Below are positions 1 to 6,503 of a stretch of 9,395 nt of DNA, piece by piece. A model generated the notes under the pieces. The model had not been told where the DNA came from and made no database searches. It saw nothing but the letters and a program-made list of their open reading frames with translations. The stretch comes from Pyrinomonadaceae bacterium. GTDB lineage: Bacteria > Acidobacteriota > Blastocatellia > Pyrinomonadales > Pyrinomonadaceae. A program made the translations under genes and the position numbers. The stretch spans positions 1 to 9,395 of the forward strand of contig JACCTF010000747.1 in NCBI GenBank assembly GCA_013812565.1, given 5' to 3'. Position 1 is the stretch's first letter, and every line of letters begins with the position of its first letter.

Positions 1-34
1 CACCAACACCAACACCAACACCAACACCAACACC
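1..34 (+). repeat. Hexanucleotide tandem repeat (CACCAA)n encoding Pro-Thr
   Basis: Five perfect copies of CACCAA fill bases 1-30 and a partial copy follows. The array continues as diverged Pro-Thr codons to about base 95 and probably extends left beyond the window. The unit is a multiple of three, so gain or loss of copies would lengthen or shorten the linker without shifting the frame. Confidence 0.9.
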
Positions 35-1292
35 CGTGCCGACTCCCACGCCAACTCCTGTACCAACTCCGACTCCAACCCCCACGCCGAGACCCCGCAG
101 GAAGTCACCCCGCCGCGTTGGCGAAGCGAAGGTGCATGCACAGACGCTTTCTAATCAGATTGGTAACGCATCAAGTTCCAACTCGCAAAGCAAAGCAACG
201 CCGGCGGCAAACGGCAACCAGCATAGCGGCGTGCGCACAGTCACCATCGTTGAGATCAATCAGCTTGTCGCAGAAGTTGAAGGAGCCTTTAACGAATTTG
301 TTGCCGAACGAAGCTTGTTTGAATCGGCAGACAAAATACATCAGCATCTTTTGGCCGCGATTTATCTAACGCGTGCTGATGCTGCTCTTGTTGGGGCACA
401 AGACGTTTCGACGGGGGTGCGTGATCGTCTACAGAAAGTTACCTCACACCTCGCCATGAGTGAGGATCTAATGCTTTACCGAAGCATTACAGCATCCACT
501 GCCAGCAGTGCTCAGGCTAATAACGTGAGAAGCGACACTGTTGGCTCCGCCAGTGCTCGCTCAAGCGCAAGCTTCGCGCCTGTGCTTACGCGAGCAAGCC
601 TTGGCACAATTCAAAGTGGTTCAACCCAAAATGTGCTGACTGCACAGACAAGCGTTTACGCGCCGGGCGTCGATGGTGCGCTGCCTTATGAACTCGCCGG
701 CGTGAGCGTCACAATCGGTGGGCGAGCAGCGGCGGTGCTCTCCGTTTCGCCTTCGCTGATCACCTTCTACGTCCCGGCAGAATTAATGCCGGGTGAAGCC
801 GAGGTGGTCGTGACATCGCAGGATGGCTATGTGTCGCGCGGCGCAACTACGATTGCGGCGATTGCGCCGGGGCTCTTTGCAGCGAGCGGCGATGGCGCGG
901 GTGAGGGCACGATTATGAATGCCGCCACCTACGCCCGTGGGACGTTTGAAGTAACGACTTCAGAGGCGCTCGAAGGCGATAAGCGAACGCGCTTGATGAT
1001 GTTCGCTTCCGGCATCAGCACCGCTGCCGCCAACTGGGATGCAACCAACGATGTTCGCACTGATGGCAGCACGGTCGCGAATCTCGCTGAATCAATCGTT
1101 GTTGAAGCGCGCACACGCGATGGACGGGTTTTCCGGTTGCCGGTTGAATATGCCGGGACTCAAGGTCGCTTGACTGGGTTGGATCAAATCAATTTTGTTC
1201 TGATACCTGAACTACAAGGTGCAGGCAACGTTGAACTTACCCTTATTGCAGGCAATTACCAAAGCAACAACGTGGGTATCACGGTTCGCTAG
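1..1292 (+). CDS. Secreted Pro/Thr-linker protein with TIGR03437-type C-terminal domain (5' partial)
   Basis: The frame is open to the left edge (first whole codon at base 3), so the true start lies outside the window. The GTG at 36 is just a Val codon inside the linker. Counting from that GTG, residues 1-20 alternate Pro and Thr, residues 21-65 are basic then Ser/Asn/Gln-rich, residues 66-150 look helical, and residues 180-418 form a beta-rich region. That last region has the marks I associate with the TIGR03437 domain of Acidobacteriota: IAPGLF (276-281), FASGIS (323-328) and GLDQINFVLIPEL (381-393), ending in a Val/Ile strand. Proteins of this type are usually exported and of unknown function. 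The C-terminus (NNVGITVR) has neither a PEP-CTERM motif nor a membrane anchor, so it is unlikely to be an exosortase substrate. A 321-base gap separates it from the EPS genes, so it is probably a neighbour outside the operon. Function unknown; domain call from memory. Confidence 0.8.
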   Translation, partial: PTPTPTPTPTPVPTPTPTPVPTPTPTPTPRPRRKSPRRVGEAKVHAQTLSNQIGNASSSNSQSKATPAANGNQHSGVRTVTIVEINQLVAEVEGAFNEFVAERSLFESADKIHQHLLAAIYLTRADAALVGAQDVSTGVRDRLQKVTSHLAMSEDLMLYRSITASTASSAQANNVRSDTVGSASARSSASFAPVLTRASLGTIQSGSTQNVLTAQTSVYAPGVDGALPYELAGVSVTIGGRAAAVLSVSPSLITFYVPAELMPGEAEVVVTSQDGYVSRGATTIAAIAPGLFAASGDGAGEGTIMNAATYARGTFEVTTSEALEGDKRTRLMMFASGISTAAANWDATNDVRTDGSTVANLAESIVVEARTRDGRVFRLPVEYAGTQGRLTGLDQINFVLIPELQGAGNVELTLIAGNYQSNNVGITVR

Positions 1293-1613
1293 AACTTGCC
1301 CTCCGAACGGTCGCGAAAGAAGGAAATATGAGAAGCGATGTTTCAAGGATTGTTTCGCACGCTTTATGCGCTTCTACCACAAACCGGAATGGCTATTAAG
1401 GAAGACACCTCGAATTAAAACTTTACAGTAGTTGCTTCGGCGCGCCGCCCTCTAACTGGGGTTCGCTGAAGCGTTTGCTTGTTAAAGCGGCATTACGATA
1501 AGCTTGAGCAACTCGCGACGCCATCTGAAGCGTCAATTAACCTCACTGGGCATTATCGTTACCAACGTGAGAAGCCCGCTCCCACTATGTGACAACAGCT
1601 CTAGAAAATATAG
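1293..1613. other. Noncoding spacer before the exosortase gene
   Basis: There is no convincing gene in these 321 bases. Open frames are short and without protein-like composition. The spacer holds a hairpin (1434-1472), a nested inverted repeat (ACGATAA at 1495-1501 with TTATCGT at 1553-1559, enclosing GACGC at 1517-1521 and GCGTC at 1530-1534), and the perfect palindrome CGGCGCGCCG at 1438-1447. I found no well-spaced -35/-10 pair, although a promoter for the exosortase gene would be expected here. Confidence 0.6.
1434..1472 (+). terminator. Possible weak terminator or attenuator hairpin
   Basis: GCTTCGGCG (1434-1442) pairs with CGCTGAAGC (1464-1472) over nine base pairs, one of them a G-U, with a further CCC/GGG pairing possible in the loop. 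The sequence after it is T-rich but interrupted (GTTTGCTTGTT), so it is a poor intrinsic terminator. The downstream bases can form small alternative stems (AAGC/GCTT and GCTT/AAGC). It lies about 140 bases after the stop of the first gene. Confidence 0.25.
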
Positions 1614-2555
1614 ATGAACGTTTTAACCCTGAAAGACATTTGGAAGCCCCTGGTTTTTGCCGGGGTTCTAGCCTTTGTTTATGCGACCTCGCTGACAAAG
1701 CTGGGTTCGGATTGGTGGAATGATCCAAACTACTCGCATGGCCTCTTGATTCCATTCATCATCGGCTATATTTTGTGGGCCGAACGCGAACATTTCGCGA
1801 GTGTTGCAAAACAGCCTAGCCTTTTGTGGGGAGGACTTGCGATCACGTGCGCGTTATTTGCTTTGTGGGCTGGGACGGCGGGCGCGGAACTCTATGTGCA
1901 ACGCATGTCGCTGGTTCTCATGTTAGCCGGAACCGTCATCTATTTCTGGGGCTTTCGTATTCTGCAACTCTTGTTTGTGCCGTTTCTGCTACTGGTTTTA
2001 GCGATTCCCATACCGACTATTATCTTCAACAAGGTGGCTTTTCCGTTACAGCTTTTCGCCTCACGTTGTGCCGTGTGGGCGATGCGCGCATTTGACATCC
2101 CGGTTTTGCGCGAAGGCAATATCATTGAATTGATGCCCCTTGGCTCTACGCAAACTAAAAAGCTCGAAGTTGTAGAAGCATGTAGCGGGATTCGTTCGTT
2201 GATGACATTGCTGACGCTGGCCGTCGTTTTTGCTTACTTCACATATCCAAAAAGCGGCGATGATCTGGGCAACGCGCCGCGTGGCTCGAGATGGATTCCA
2301 TCACATGGCTTCTGGCGCTCGCTGATTATTGTGCTGGCGGCGTTTCCCGTGGCGATCTTAACTAATGCTTTGAGAGTGAGCGGAACCGGCGTTCTATCAC
2401 GTTACTACGGAACCGAAATAGCCGATGGGTTCTTTCATTCATTCTCCGGGTGGGTAATTTATATCGTCGCTTTTATGTTGCTGTTCGCCATTGGTTGGCT
2501 GCTTGATCGCGCGACCGCGCTTAGCTCAACCAAGGCCGCTGATGCGACAGCTTAG
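1614..2555 (+). CDS. xrtA: Exosortase (XrtA-type transpeptidase-like membrane protease)
   Basis: This polytopic inner-membrane cysteine protease is expected to recognise the C-terminal PEP-CTERM signal of exported proteins, cleave it and probably pass the protein on to a further attachment. The 313 residues are largely hydrophobic, with some eight or nine likely membrane segments. The catalytic set of the family is present: Cys190 in EACSGIRSL, Arg254 in TNALRVSGTG and His275 in GFFHSFSGW. The N-terminal block NYSHGLLIPFIIGYILW (39-55) is also typical. The ATG at 1614 is the earliest possible start because the codon before it is an in-frame TAG; no good Shine-Dalgarno sequence is visible. A hydrophilic loop at about 211-233 seems longer than usual. 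Family membership is firm. Assignment to the XrtA subtype rests on the neighbours (EpsI, PrsT, chain-length protein, ATPase) and is less certain. Confidence 0.93.
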   Translation: MNVLTLKDIWKPLVFAGVLAFVYATSLTKLGSDWWNDPNYSHGLLIPFIIGYILWAEREHFASVAKQPSLLWGGLAITCALFALWAGTAGAELYVQRMSLVLMLAGTVIYFWGFRILQLLFVPFLLLVLAIPIPTIIFNKVAFPLQLFASRCAVWAMRAFDIPVLREGNIIELMPLGSTQTKKLEVVEACSGIRSLMTLLTLAVVFAYFTYPKSGDDLGNAPRGSRWIPSHGFWRSLIIVLAAFPVAILTNALRVSGTGVLSRYYGTEIADGFFHSFSGWVIYIVAFMLLFAIGWLLDRATALSSTKAADATA

Positions 2556-2580
2556 TGGATCGTCAAGTTGATACTGATAA

Positions 2581-2642
2581 TTAGAGTTCGAGCTTTAGCT
2601 TGCTTCTGCCCATGACCAACAAGTCTTGTGGTTGAACTCTAA
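2581..2642 (+). promoter_or_regulatory. Nested inverted repeat in the exosortase-epsI spacer
   Basis: TTAGAGTTC (2581-2589) is matched by GAACTCTAA (2634-2642), a perfect nine-base inverted repeat. Inside it a small hairpin can form from ACCA (2615-2618) with TGGT (2629-2632) and CAA (2620-2622) with TTG (2626-2628), leaving A2619 as a bulge. No T-run follows, so it is not an intrinsic terminator. It may be a structured leader or an mRNA processing element between two genes that are otherwise expected to share a transcript. Confidence 0.3.
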
Positions 2643-2700
2643 ACTTACTTACGCAAAGATCACTTCAGGCTCATTTCACCAGAGAGTTTCACCAACCGAT

Positions 2701-3357
2701 ATGAACAACAAAGGAAAACAATGGCGTTTTTGGGGGCTGCTTGGAGTGCTCACGTTAAGCGGCGCGTTTGTAAACACCTGGGAGCGCCGCGGCGAAGCGC
2801 ACGCCCCGCGGCGTGTTTTGAAGGAGCTTCCGGCGGAGATCGGCACGTGGCGTCAAACGGGTGCGGATGAGCGTTTCGATGCCGAGACGGAAAAGGTTTT
2901 ACGCGCCGACGATTATCTCTCACGCAGCTACGTGTTACCAAACAATCATGTAGCGTCGCTGTACGTCGGTTATTATGCAACGCAGCGAAACGGTGCAACC
3001 TATCATAGCCCGCTTAACTGTCTTCCGGGGTCGGGATGGAACATGATGGCTGCAGAAACCGTGAAGGTCAATCCCGTGGACGGTGCACCAACCTTTGAGG
3101 CAAACCGCTACATCATACAGAAGGGCGATTACCGGCAGTTGTTAGTTTACTGGTATCAAGGCCGCGGCCGCTCCGTCGCCAGTGAGTATTGGGGGAAGGT
3201 TTACACGGTGGTCGATAGTGCGCGCCGCCGCCGCTCTGATGGAGCGATGGTGCGCGTCATGACCCCGATAACCTCATCAGATAGCGCAGCTCTCGATACT
3301 GCATTAGACCTGGCTGCTCAAGTCGCACCGCTTCTGCCCGAGTATGTGCCTAACTAA
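2701..3357 (+). CDS. epsI: EpsI family exosortase-associated protein
   Basis: EpsI proteins (DUF3485) accompany exosortases, either as separate proteins or fused to them, and are needed for EPS production in some systems; their reaction is not established. This copy has 218 residues, a normal size. Residues 9-24 form a single N-terminal membrane segment or uncleaved signal, and the rest should lie in the periplasm. The family hallmark is YHSPLNCLPGSGW (101-113) with His102 and Cys107, and a second conserved block is YWYQGRGR (150-157). I chose the ATG at 2701. The frame stays open upstream to a TTG at 2626, but that would add a polar 25-residue stretch before the signal and would place the start inside an inverted repeat. 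The Shine-Dalgarno match is weak for either choice. It follows the exosortase gene by 145 bases, and the two proteins probably work together. Confidence 0.9.
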   Translation: MNNKGKQWRFWGLLGVLTLSGAFVNTWERRGEAHAPRRVLKELPAEIGTWRQTGADERFDAETEKVLRADDYLSRSYVLPNNHVASLYVGYYATQRNGATYHSPLNCLPGSGWNMMAAETVKVNPVDGAPTFEANRYIIQKGDYRQLLVYWYQGRGRSVASEYWGKVYTVVDSARRRRSDGAMVRVMTPITSSDSAALDTALDLAAQVAPLLPEYVPN

Positions 3358-3364
3358 AGTATAA

Positions 3365-3389
3365 GTTCAAAGGTAATTCTTGTTTGAAC
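3365..3389 (+). terminator. Hairpin after epsI, possible 3' end
   Basis: GTTCAAA (3365-3371) and TTTGAAC (3383-3389) form a perfect seven-base inverted repeat with an 11-base loop, starting seven bases after the epsI stop codon. The stem is AT-rich and is not followed by a T-run, so it would be a weak terminator at best. It may instead protect the mRNA 3' end. Confidence 0.25.
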
Positions 3390-3751
3390 GATAACGTCTG
3401 CGGCTTGCACTTATGACCCATATGGAGTATAGACTTCACGGCAGCGGCAGACCCTAGTCGCGCCGTAACACAGATGTTATTCACCTTCGCTACCCTTCAC
3501 CCTTTAGCAATAAAAGTACATAATTTTATAGTCCTGGATTACGATGTTGTCTTAAGACGCCCCCTCGCAAAGATGATGGTGCTGTTCGGTTAAGCAGCAT
3601 TTGTCCAGGTACACTACTTGCCTAACGGAATCATGCCAATAACACTTCATTTGCTATCGTAACTTCACATACTGCGAAACCACTGTTGTTGGCAGCGATG
3701 TATGAGAAATGCCTTAATTATCCCGAAGCTGGTGGCCGAATTGAAATAATT

Positions 3752-3781
3752 TTGAAGTAATCTCTCGATTGCTTGTGTAAT
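3752..3781 (+). promoter_or_regulatory. Candidate housekeeping-type promoter for prsT
   Basis: TTGAAG (3752-3757) and TGTAAT (3776-3781) are separated by 18 bases. They match the sigma-70 consensus hexamers at four of six and five of six positions. Transcription would start near 3787, which places the palindrome at 3789-3816 right at the beginning of the transcript and leaves a leader of about 130 bases before prsT. Matches of this quality arise by chance in AT-rich DNA. Confidence 0.3.
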
Positions 3782-3788
3782 TGTCAAG

Positions 3789-3816
3789 GTGTTACAGATG
3801 CCAACATCAGTAACAC
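3789..3816. promoter_or_regulatory. Interrupted palindrome, possible operator or leader hairpin
   Basis: The left arm GTGTTAC-A-GATG (3789-3800) is complementary to the right arm CATC-A-GTAACAC (3805-3816) apart from one A/A mismatch in each arm. The loop is CCAA (3801-3804). This gives 11 pairs over 12 positions. The site lies just after the candidate -10 element, where a repressor dimer would block transcription, or where the RNA would fold into a 5' hairpin. The sequence alone cannot tell these apart. Confidence 0.4.
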
Positions 3817-3904
3817 GATAACAAACACAATACTTGTGACTTATGGCTAAGCATTGTTAAACCAAATGCCCTGGTTGCGCATGCAGATAGTCGTAAAGGA
3901 GCTA

Positions 3905-3916
3905 ATGAAAAGCTGA
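3905..3916 (+). other. Four-codon mini-ORF (M-K-S-stop) overlapping the prsT start
   Basis: ATG AAA AGC TGA at 3905-3916 ends in TGATG, so its stop overlaps the prsT start codon by one base. The only strong Shine-Dalgarno sequence nearby, AAAGGAG (3895-3901), is three bases from this ATG and 14 bases from the prsT ATG. Neither spacing is ideal. Ribosomes may load at the mini-ORF and reinitiate at prsT, or the signal may simply be shared. Confidence 0.3.
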
Positions 3917-6279
3917 TGAATATAAAAGAGTGCAAACGTTATTTGTCTGTTTTAGGAAGTCTGATTATTGTGGCTATTGTATCGGCTGGTTGCTCAAACC
4001 CAGAGCAGACCAAGGCTGAACATGTAAGCCGCGGTGAAGTATTACTGAAAGAGAAGAAGTTTGAAGAAGCTTCAATCGAGTTTCGCAATGCCATTCAGAT
4101 TGATGACAAGCTGGCTGCGGCACACTGGGGATTAGCCCAGGCTCACGAAGGTGTACAGCGTTTTCTCGAAGCGGTCGATGAACTGAAACGCACGATCCAA
4201 CTGGATCCTAACAATCTTGATGCGCGCGTAAAACTTGGCACCTATTACCTCGCAGGCCGCCGCGCAGATAATGCTGAACTTCTCGCCGAAGCGGAACGTC
4301 TTGCCAAAGAGGTTCTCGAAAAAGACCCGAACCACATCGAAGGCCACATTCTTGCGGCCAGCGTGCTCAATGCGCAAGGTAAGCGCAACGAGGCGCTTGC
4401 CGAATTGAACCGCGCCGTTCAGATTAATCCGAACCGAGTCGAGTCATATCTCGGCCTTGCCCGTTTCCACCTGCAAAATAACGATGCGAATAAAGCTGAG
4501 GAAACATACCGTCGCGCGCTTGCAATGGATGACAAATCGGCGATTGCGCATGTGGAGTACGGAAAGTTTCTCGCCGGCCGTAACCAAATGGAAGCGGCTG
4601 AGGGGGAATTTAAGCGGGCCGTCGGGGTTGATCCGAGCAACCGTGATACAAAGCTTTTGCTCGCCAGCTTTTACCTAAGCACAAAGCAACCCGATAAAGC
4701 CGAAGAAGCTTTCAAAGCTTATGCGGAACTTGATAAGGACCGTCCAGAGGGGCGCGCTACCCTCGCCGACTTCTATGCAACCACTGGTCGTTACGATGAA
4801 GCTATCAATATCTACCAAGACATCACTGCGAAGTCTCCTGACTACATGCGCGCGCGTTATCGCTTAAGCGAAATAATGCTGCAGCGCGGCGATGTGCAGG
4901 GAGCGACCACGCAGGTCGAGGAAGCACTTAAGAAAAACCAGCGCGACACACAAGCTTTGCTGCTGCGTTCGCGTATCAGGTTGCAGAAGGGTCAGACTAA
5001 GGAAGCTATTGATGATCTTCAGGAGGTTTTAAAGTCAGAGCCGAATTCGCTTGCCGGACTCTACTTTATGGCCGAGGCGAACATGCGAGCCGGGCGTATC
5101 GACCAGGCGCGCTCGTATGTTGTAGACCTCGAGAGGTTTTATCCAAACTACCTTCCGGCGAAACTGATGCAGGCGCAGATCAGCTTGAAGACAAACGACC
5201 CAAAGACTGCATTGCGCCTGACAAACGATCTCCTGGAACGACTCGGTAAAACAGCTCCTGATGCTCAAAGCTCGTTACAAATGATGGCCGAGCTACGGCC
5301 CACGGCGCTCATCGCGCGGGGCACAGCCAACCTACAATTAAAGAATCTGGCCGCGGCCCGCGCCGACATGGAAGCCGCGCGGAATGCCGCGCCGAATTCT
5401 CCGCTCGTCTACACAAATCTTGCGGTGGTCGCGGTGGCGGAAAACAAACTCGATGAAGCCGCGCAGCACTATGAGCGTGTGCTTTCAATGGACGCCGTAA
5501 ATGCCGAGTCTCTTGGCGGACTGATCAATGTGTATGCCAGGCAGAACCGCGTGGATCAAGCGCAGGCGCGAATTGATCAAGCCATCGCGGCAGCACAACC
5601 AAACAAAAGTAGTGCTCCGCTGCATTACCTGAAGGCGCAGTTGTATGGGGCGCAGAAGAACGTGCAAGGAGCGGAAAGTGAACTTCGTCGTGCGCTCGAA
5701 CTTGATCCGGAATACATGGCGGCCTACTTTGCGCTTGGCGCGATGTACGTCAACACAAACCAGCAGGACCGGGCCGTTGCCGAGTATCGTCAAGTTGTTA
5801 GCAAGAAGCCCGATAATGTCGCCGCGCATACCTTGATCGGGATGCTCGAAGATGGCCGCCGGAATCACGATGCAGCGATTGAGAGCTACCGTAAAGCCCT
5901 CGCCGTAGACCCTAACGCGCCGATTGCAGGCAACAACCTGGCATGGCTTTATGCCGAGCATGGCAAAGGCAACTTGGACGAAGCGGTGCGGTTGGCGCAA
6001 GGAATTGTCCAGAGGTTTCCGGACGTCTCAGGCTTCGCCGACACGCTCGGCTGGGTGTACCACAAGAAAGGGCTACATGCCGCGGCCATCGAGCAGTTGC
6101 AGAAGGCTGTTGCTAAAGAGAGCGGCAGCCCAACTTACCGCTATCATCTAGGGATGGCGCTGGCAGCTAAGGGTGACAAGGCCGGAGCGCGCCGCGAGAT
6201 TGAGCAGTCGCTGCGCCTCGGCGAAGGAAAAGGTTTTGCTCAAGCTGATGAAGCACGCAACGCTCTCGCTTCCTTGTAA
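3916..6279 (+). CDS. prsT: PEP-CTERM/XrtA-system TPR-repeat lipoprotein
   Basis: This is a large TPR lipoprotein of the PrsT type found in exosortase/EPS loci. It is thought to scaffold EPS assembly or export, but its exact role is not established. Residues 1-25 are a lipoprotein signal peptide (KECKRY, then a hydrophobic stretch), with the lipobox VSAGC giving Cys26 as the lipidated residue. Ser follows the Cys, which favours sorting to the outer membrane if Lol rules apply. Residues from about 36 to the end are tandem 34-residue TPR units, about twenty by eye, with repeated A..EF/A..E and LDP/DPN signatures. The C-terminal block NNLAWLYAE (673-681) followed by FADTLGWVYHKKG (707-719) is characteristic of the family. 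At 787 residues it seems somewhat shorter than the roughly 900 I recall for proteobacterial members. The ATG at 3916 gives a clean signal peptide, and no better in-frame start is visible nearby. Confidence 0.9.
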   Translation: MNIKECKRYLSVLGSLIIVAIVSAGCSNPEQTKAEHVSRGEVLLKEKKFEEASIEFRNAIQIDDKLAAAHWGLAQAHEGVQRFLEAVDELKRTIQLDPNNLDARVKLGTYYLAGRRADNAELLAEAERLAKEVLEKDPNHIEGHILAASVLNAQGKRNEALAELNRAVQINPNRVESYLGLARFHLQNNDANKAEETYRRALAMDDKSAIAHVEYGKFLAGRNQMEAAEGEFKRAVGVDPSNRDTKLLLASFYLSTKQPDKAEEAFKAYAELDKDRPEGRATLADFYATTGRYDEAINIYQDITAKSPDYMRARYRLSEIMLQRGDVQGATTQVEEALKKNQRDTQALLLRSRIRLQKGQTKEAIDDLQEVLKSEPNSLAGLYFMAEANMRAGRIDQARSYVVDLERFYPNYLPAKLMQAQISLKTNDPKTALRLTNDLLERLGKTAPDAQSSLQMMAELRPTALIARGTANLQLKNLAAARADMEAARNAAPNSPLVYTNLAVVAVAENKLDEAAQHYERVLSMDAVNAESLGGLINVYARQNRVDQAQARIDQAIAAAQPNKSSAPLHYLKAQLYGAQKNVQGAESELRRALELDPEYMAAYFALGAMYVNTNQQDRAVAEYRQVVSKKPDNVAAHTLIGMLEDGRRNHDAAIESYRKALAVDPNAPIAGNNLAWLYAEHGKGNLDEAVRLAQGIVQRFPDVSGFADTLGWVYHKKGLHAAAIEQLQKAVAKESGSPTYRYHLGMALAAKGDKAGARREIEQSLRLGEGKGFAQADEARNALASL

Positions 6280-6503
6280 GCGGGCGGTGCTTCTGGTCAC
6301 TGTAGAAACTTTGAAGGAGAACTAAAACCTTTGCGAGACGGCGGTTGAAGCTTTTGACTGTGCCCGGTCATCTTTAACCGCGTAGTTAATATCACTGAAA
6401 GATTCGAGCCTACTTAAACGCCGGCAGCCTACTCTTTGCCCGAGCAAAGGCCACGGTTGAAGTGAGGCATCGACGATAAGAAACTTTTTTGAGGAGTGCC
6501 TTT
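6280..6503. promoter_or_regulatory. Structured spacer between prsT and the chain-length gene
   Basis: The 224-base spacer has no gene. GCGGTTGAAG (6341-6350) pairs with CTTTAACCGC (6372-6381) over ten positions including one G-U, and inside the loop TGAC (6355-6358) pairs with GTCA (6367-6370). A second hairpin is CTTTGC-CCGA-GCAAAG (6434-6449). CGGTTGAAG occurs twice as a direct repeat (6342-6350 and 6454-6462). Neither hairpin is followed directly by a T-run, so I read them as leader or processing structures rather than terminators. I see no clear promoter. Confidence 0.35.
6491..6496 (+). promoter_or_regulatory. Ribosome binding site that fixes the chain-length gene start
   Basis: GAGGAG lies seven bases before the ATG at 6504. 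It overlaps the alternative in-frame TTG at 6489, which rules that codon out as the start. Confidence 0.8.

Larger units (their letters stand above)
3358..3915. other. Long noncoding region before prsT
   Basis: These 558 bases hold no credible gene on either strand and look more AT-rich than the flanking genes. They contain an AT-rich hairpin just after epsI (3365-3389), a small dyad TAACA-CAGA-TGTTA (3466-3479), a candidate promoter (3752-3781), a strong interrupted palindrome (3789-3816), two copies of ACGATAAC (3388-3395 and 3815-3822), and a four-codon mini-ORF immediately before prsT. The length and content suggest that transcription restarts here, so prsT and the genes after it may be controlled separately from the exosortase and epsI. 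A small RNA cannot be excluded. Confidence 0.6.

Noticed and set aside
1328..1399. 23-codon ORF after GAAGGA in the first spacer
   Set aside because: It has a fair ribosome binding site but no signal, domain or recognisable composition, and its length is expected by chance.
1438..1447. Palindrome CGGCGCGCCG as an operator
   Set aside because: A ten-base GC palindrome alone is weak evidence, and it overlaps the better explained hairpin at 1434-1472.
2626..2700. Upstream TTG start extending EpsI by 25 residues
   Set aside because: The added stretch is polar and would bury the signal/membrane segment, the TTG lies in an inverted repeat, and the ATG at 2701 gives a normal-length EpsI.
3698..3760. 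20-codon ORF starting M-Y-E-K-C in the long noncoding region
   Set aside because: No ribosome binding site, no upstream promoter, and the region is AT-rich and otherwise non-coding.
3835..3890. Sigma-54 (-24/-12) promoter before prsT, as in EPS loci controlled by PrsR
   Set aside because: TGGCTAAGCATTGT and nearby GG/GC pairs have the wrong spacing, and no TGGC-N7-TTGC match was found in the spacers I scanned.
5485..6000. 171-residue open frame on the minus strand inside prsT
   Set aside because: It is antisense to a clear TPR repeat region and has no recognisable domain. Long antisense frames are common opposite such codon use.
6489..6503. TTG start for the chain-length protein
   Set aside because: This TTG overlaps the Shine-Dalgarno GAGGAG, which is well spaced for the ATG at 6504.
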